Program-made: the position numbers and the translations under genes
Notes under the pieces: generated by a model
Seen by the model: only the letters and a program-made list of their open reading frames with translations
Database searches by the model: none
Told to the model about the DNA's origin: nothing
Assembly (NCBI RefSeq): GCF_023746615.1
Contig: NZ_CP082276.1
Coordinates: 1,550,001-1,614,000 of the forward strand
DNA length: 64,000 bases
From: Grimontia kaedaensis
GTDB lineage: Bacteria; Pseudomonadota; Gammaproteobacteria; Enterobacterales; Vibrionaceae
Direction of reading: 5' to 3'
In this document: piece after piece, positions 61,811 to 64,000 of the stretch
Position numbering within the stretch: position 1 is the first letter of the stretch
How the letters are laid out: each line of letters begins with the position of its first letter

Positions 61811-62604
61811 TCAGTGTTTTTCCAGAAGCACCATGACTTCGGCATGTTCTGTGTGTGGGAACATATCAAACCATTGCAGACGTTTGACGGTGTAGTTCAC
61901 CCAACCATCGACATCGGCTTTCAGCGTTTCTGGATTACAGCTGGAATAGATAATGTGTTAGGTGCCAACTCGCTAAGTTGTACCACCAACGGCACGTCGT
62001 TGAATAGCTCGATAAGGTGTTCATCTTCTGTGAGGAAGATTTCCTCATCGCCTTCAAGACGCGCCATGTGGACGGGCTGCAAATTAACCGACACCACACG
62101 GATTTTCGGAAACGCCTCACGAAGCCTCACTAAGTTTGCTTCCACGCGCGGCATTGCATCGCGGCTTCGCATAACAAATCGCAGCATGACCTCACCAAAA
62201 TGTGCCGAGCGGGTCAGCAAAATGTATTTAAGCTCGCCTTTCCTTTTAGCTTTGTTATAAGGCGGAATACCGGAGGTGCGAATCCAATCTTGCAGGTAAT
62301 CCAGCAATACGGTCATATCTTCGGTGTAGAGTGGGCAATGGGTCAGGCTCACCATTTCAAGGTTATCCCCCGACTTCACGTCTGCACCCAACACAGGTTG
62401 GTGCGCAGCCCCCAGCAGCACCATCCTCGCTTTGTTGCGGCAGCCCGTTTCTTTGCTCAATACCGGCCATAGCCACTACTCTGGCAGTCGGTTCTCAAAC
62501 AGGGATTTCAGCGCGTTGTCTTTGTCAGAGACTTGCTGGGTGTAAGGAGCACCCCTCAACTCACATGAACGGCACTTGTGCTGATCGAAGAATTTGCAAT
62601 GCAT
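61811..62604 (-). pseudogene. rlmC: Remnant of 23S rRNA m5U methyltransferase RlmC
   Basis: The minus strand follows RlmC from its start (MHCKFFDQHKCRSCEL, with the iron-sulfur Cys set) through RNKARMVLLG, KRKGELKYILLTRS and VNLQPVHMARLEGDEEI to FNDVPLVV. The TRAM/methyltransferase centre of about 110 residues is missing. The frame then rejoins at the conserved C-terminus (IYSSCNPETL, LQWFDMFPHTEHAEV). Lesions: a TAG where LPE-W should continue (near 62480), the central deletion, and a one-base shift before IIYSSC. The catalytic Cys of the YSSCNP motif is kept, but no intact enzyme can be made. Confidence 0.92.
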
Positions 62605-63070
62605 AACGCTCTACCACAGAAAAAGAAGGGAGAGTCCAAGCATCCTAACGGAAATGACCATTCACGTTGCTACTCGTTAAAATCGAATATATTGATGGTA
62701 TACCCAAACGACCTGGAGATGCTCGCATTCAGAGGTCATCAATGCGTTCAATTCGAGGCAAATTTTACGAGGAATAGTGGTTCTTTTTCTGTGGAATTTA
62801 ACGAAGAAGTGGGCGCACTGAGGCCCGCCCTTCGGGCGAGTTGACTGGCGTCGTACTCGTTGTTGTCCCTTTTTGATGGAGATGACTACACCTACAAAGG
62901 GACGCCGCGATCACAACGCCAGTCAAACTCGCTGAATCATGCATCATCAGGTTGTTTGGGTATAAAAACCAAGCGTCATAAGGCCCGGTTCAAGCATGGG
63001 AAAAATGCCTTTTTCCTTGAGTTTATACCTGCGCTTCAGGAATACTGGTCTCACAAAAATCCGCTGATAA
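62605..63070. other. Intergenic region with repeat element upstream of murQ
   Basis: About 465 bases. The frames at 62578-62844 and 62860-63126 run through the repeat element and have no ribosome-binding site. The element at 62699-62964 fills more than half of the region. The murQ promoter is expected in the last 100 bases but was not identified. Confidence 0.5.
62699..62964. mobile_element. MITE-like element with imperfect terminal inverted repeats
   Basis: The left end TATACCCAAACGACCTGG (62699 on) and the right end reading CAGGTTGTTTGGGTATA (to 62964) are inverted repeats of 25 bp with about 20 matches. The 266-bp element carries no protein gene and contains internal inverted repeats (a GACTGGCGT/ACGCCAGTC pair and CGCCC-TT-GGGCG). 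No target duplication was seen. Similar TATACCC-AAAC ends are common between Vibrio genes. Confidence 0.55.
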
Positions 63071-63985
63071 ATGAGCACACTACTGATGAAAATAGATCTC
63101 ACCCGACTGGTCACAGAAAGCCGTAATGCCGCAAGCGCAGAAATCGACAAACTTTCCACGCTGGAAATGCTCGAAGTGATTAATCAGGAAGATCAAAAAG
63201 TCGCGCTCGCAGTGAAAGATCAACTCCCACAAATCGCCGAGGCGGTAGACGCCATCACTAAAGCATTTGCGGAGGGGGGCCGACTGATTTATATGGGTGC
63301 AGGCACATCAGGTCGTTTGGGTATTTTGGACGCCAGCGAATGTCCACCAACCTACGGCACCAAGCCTGAACTTGTGGTGGGCTTAATTGCTGGCGGTCAT
63401 CAAGCCATTTTAAAAGCAGTTGAGAACGCCGAAGACAATGTAGAACTCGGCAAACAGGATTTGGTGGATTTGAACCTGACCGCTAAAGATGTGGTGGTGG
63501 GCATTGCAGCCAGCGGCCGCACTCCTTACGTGCTAGGTGGCATGAGGTACGCCAAGTCTGTCAGTGCGACTGTTGCGGCGATCGTTTGTAACCCTGTCTG
63601 CGCGATGGCAGATGAAGCAGATATTGCCATCCTTCCTGTAGTGGGACCTGAGATTGTGACTGGCTCATCAAGAATGAAAGCAGGGACGGCGCAAAAGCTG
63701 GTGCTGAACATGCTCACGACAGGCGCGATGATCCGAAGCGGCAAAGTGTATGGCAACCTGATGGTGGATGTTGAAGCCACCAATGCCAAGTTGGTGCAGC
63801 GTCAGGTCAACATTGTCGTCGAGGCAACAGGTGTCGGTACGGAAGAAGCAGAAATCGCTCTTCAAGCATGCGGCCGTCATTGTAAAACCGCGATCTTAAT
63901 GATTCTGGCTGGCATTGACGCCGAAGAAGCGAAAGCGCGACTTGAAAAGCATAAAGGATTTATTCGCCAAGCATTGAATGCGTAA
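63071..63985 (+). CDS. murQ: N-acetylmuramic acid 6-phosphate etherase
   Basis: A 304-residue SIS-domain enzyme that removes D-lactate from MurNAc-6-phosphate in cell-wall recycling. GRLIYMGAGTSGRLGILDASECPPTYG near 73-99 is diagnostic and holds the catalytic Glu; VTGSSRMKAGTAQKLVLNML near 197-216 is the second SIS signature. An in-frame ATG five codons later (MKIDLTRL) is an alternative start. In related genomes murQ precedes a MurNAc PTS (MurP) gene, but the window ends 15 bases after the stop. Confidence 0.96.
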   Translation: MSTLLMKIDLTRLVTESRNAASAEIDKLSTLEMLEVINQEDQKVALAVKDQLPQIAEAVDAITKAFAEGGRLIYMGAGTSGRLGILDASECPPTYGTKPELVVGLIAGGHQAILKAVENAEDNVELGKQDLVDLNLTAKDVVVGIAASGRTPYVLGGMRYAKSVSATVAAIVCNPVCAMADEADIAILPVVGPEIVTGSSRMKAGTAQKLVLNMLTTGAMIRSGKVYGNLMVDVEATNAKLVQRQVNIVVEATGVGTEEAEIALQACGRHCKTAILMILAGIDAEEAKARLEKHKGFIRQALNA

Positions 63986-64000
63986 TCAGAAAAAGGACTA

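Noticed and set aside
62578..63126. Two plus-strand open frames upstream of murQ
   Set aside because: They cross the inverted-repeat element and the rlmC remnant and have no ribosome-binding sites.
1..64000. CRISPR arrays, tRNA or rRNA genes, integrase and attachment sites
   Set aside because: No regularly spaced repeats, cloverleaf-like sequences, rRNA segments or integrase-like frames were recognised on reading the window.

Overview
The window reads as chromosomal DNA of a marine gammaproteobacterium of the Vibrionaceae. Grimontia, Enterovibrio and Photobacterium relatives fit best, but the genus cannot be fixed from the window alone. The support is the gene set (YegD, RhlE-type helicase, galTKM, RlmC, MurQ, a DUF3820 protein), sigma-54 driven hcp genes of the kind known from Vibrio type VI secretion, and a Vibrio-like palindromic intergenic element. 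No rRNA, tRNA, CRISPR array, integrase or intact insertion sequence was seen.

Layout. 1-4.7 kb: end of creD, a HAD-family protein lacking two catalytic aspartates, a small unknown protein, yegD, and a lipoprotein gene interrupted by an in-frame amber codon. 4.7-5.8 kb: a long AT-rich stretch without genes. 5.8-13.6 kb: a glycosyltransferase with a hexapeptide acyltransferase, a MATE pump directly behind a terminator hairpin, a DEAD-box helicase, an iron alcohol dehydrogenase, a PNPOx-like flavoprotein and a nucleoside hydrolase. 13.7-17.1 kb: a galTKM operon with a perfect LacI/GalR-type operator. 17.6-22.1 kb: a frameshifted Gly/His-rich gene, an NTF2-like protein, DUF3820, a large NUC-LTD nuclease and a DUF4395 membrane protein.

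22.1-49.0 kb is the accessory core: three auxiliary type VI secretion modules in tandem. Each starts with a nearly identical block of about 2.5 kb (two TTGCT/AGCAA dyads, a -24/-12 promoter, hcp, a terminator hairpin, vgrG). The three vgrG genes diverge only at the 3' end and then lead to different cargo. Module 1 has a DUF4123 adaptor, a 1254-residue LysM protein as candidate effector, and a stack of putative immunity genes. Module 2 has a candidate membrane-disrupting effector, two candidate immunity proteins and a PAAR protein. Module 3 has a DUF4123 adaptor, a companion membrane protein, an Rhs protein with an exchangeable ADP-ribosyltransferase-like tip, and candidate immunity genes. No structural T6SS genes (tssB/C, clpV, tssM) are present, so the modules must feed an apparatus encoded elsewhere. 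The most striking structure is in module 1. Three immunity-like genes lie in series, and each is followed at once by the same sequence: the 3' end of a gene on the opposite strand that survives intact only after the last one.

49.0-64 kb returns to chromosomal genes: an MviM-type oxidoreductase, small conserved proteins, an ABC transporter of the NitT/TauT/Ssu type, DUF2750, a flippase/glycosyltransferase cluster, and a three-gene operon of two glutathionyl-hydroquinone reductases plus a questin-oxidase-like protein. These are followed by an rlmC pseudogene with three independent lesions, a 266-bp element with terminal inverted repeats, and murQ.
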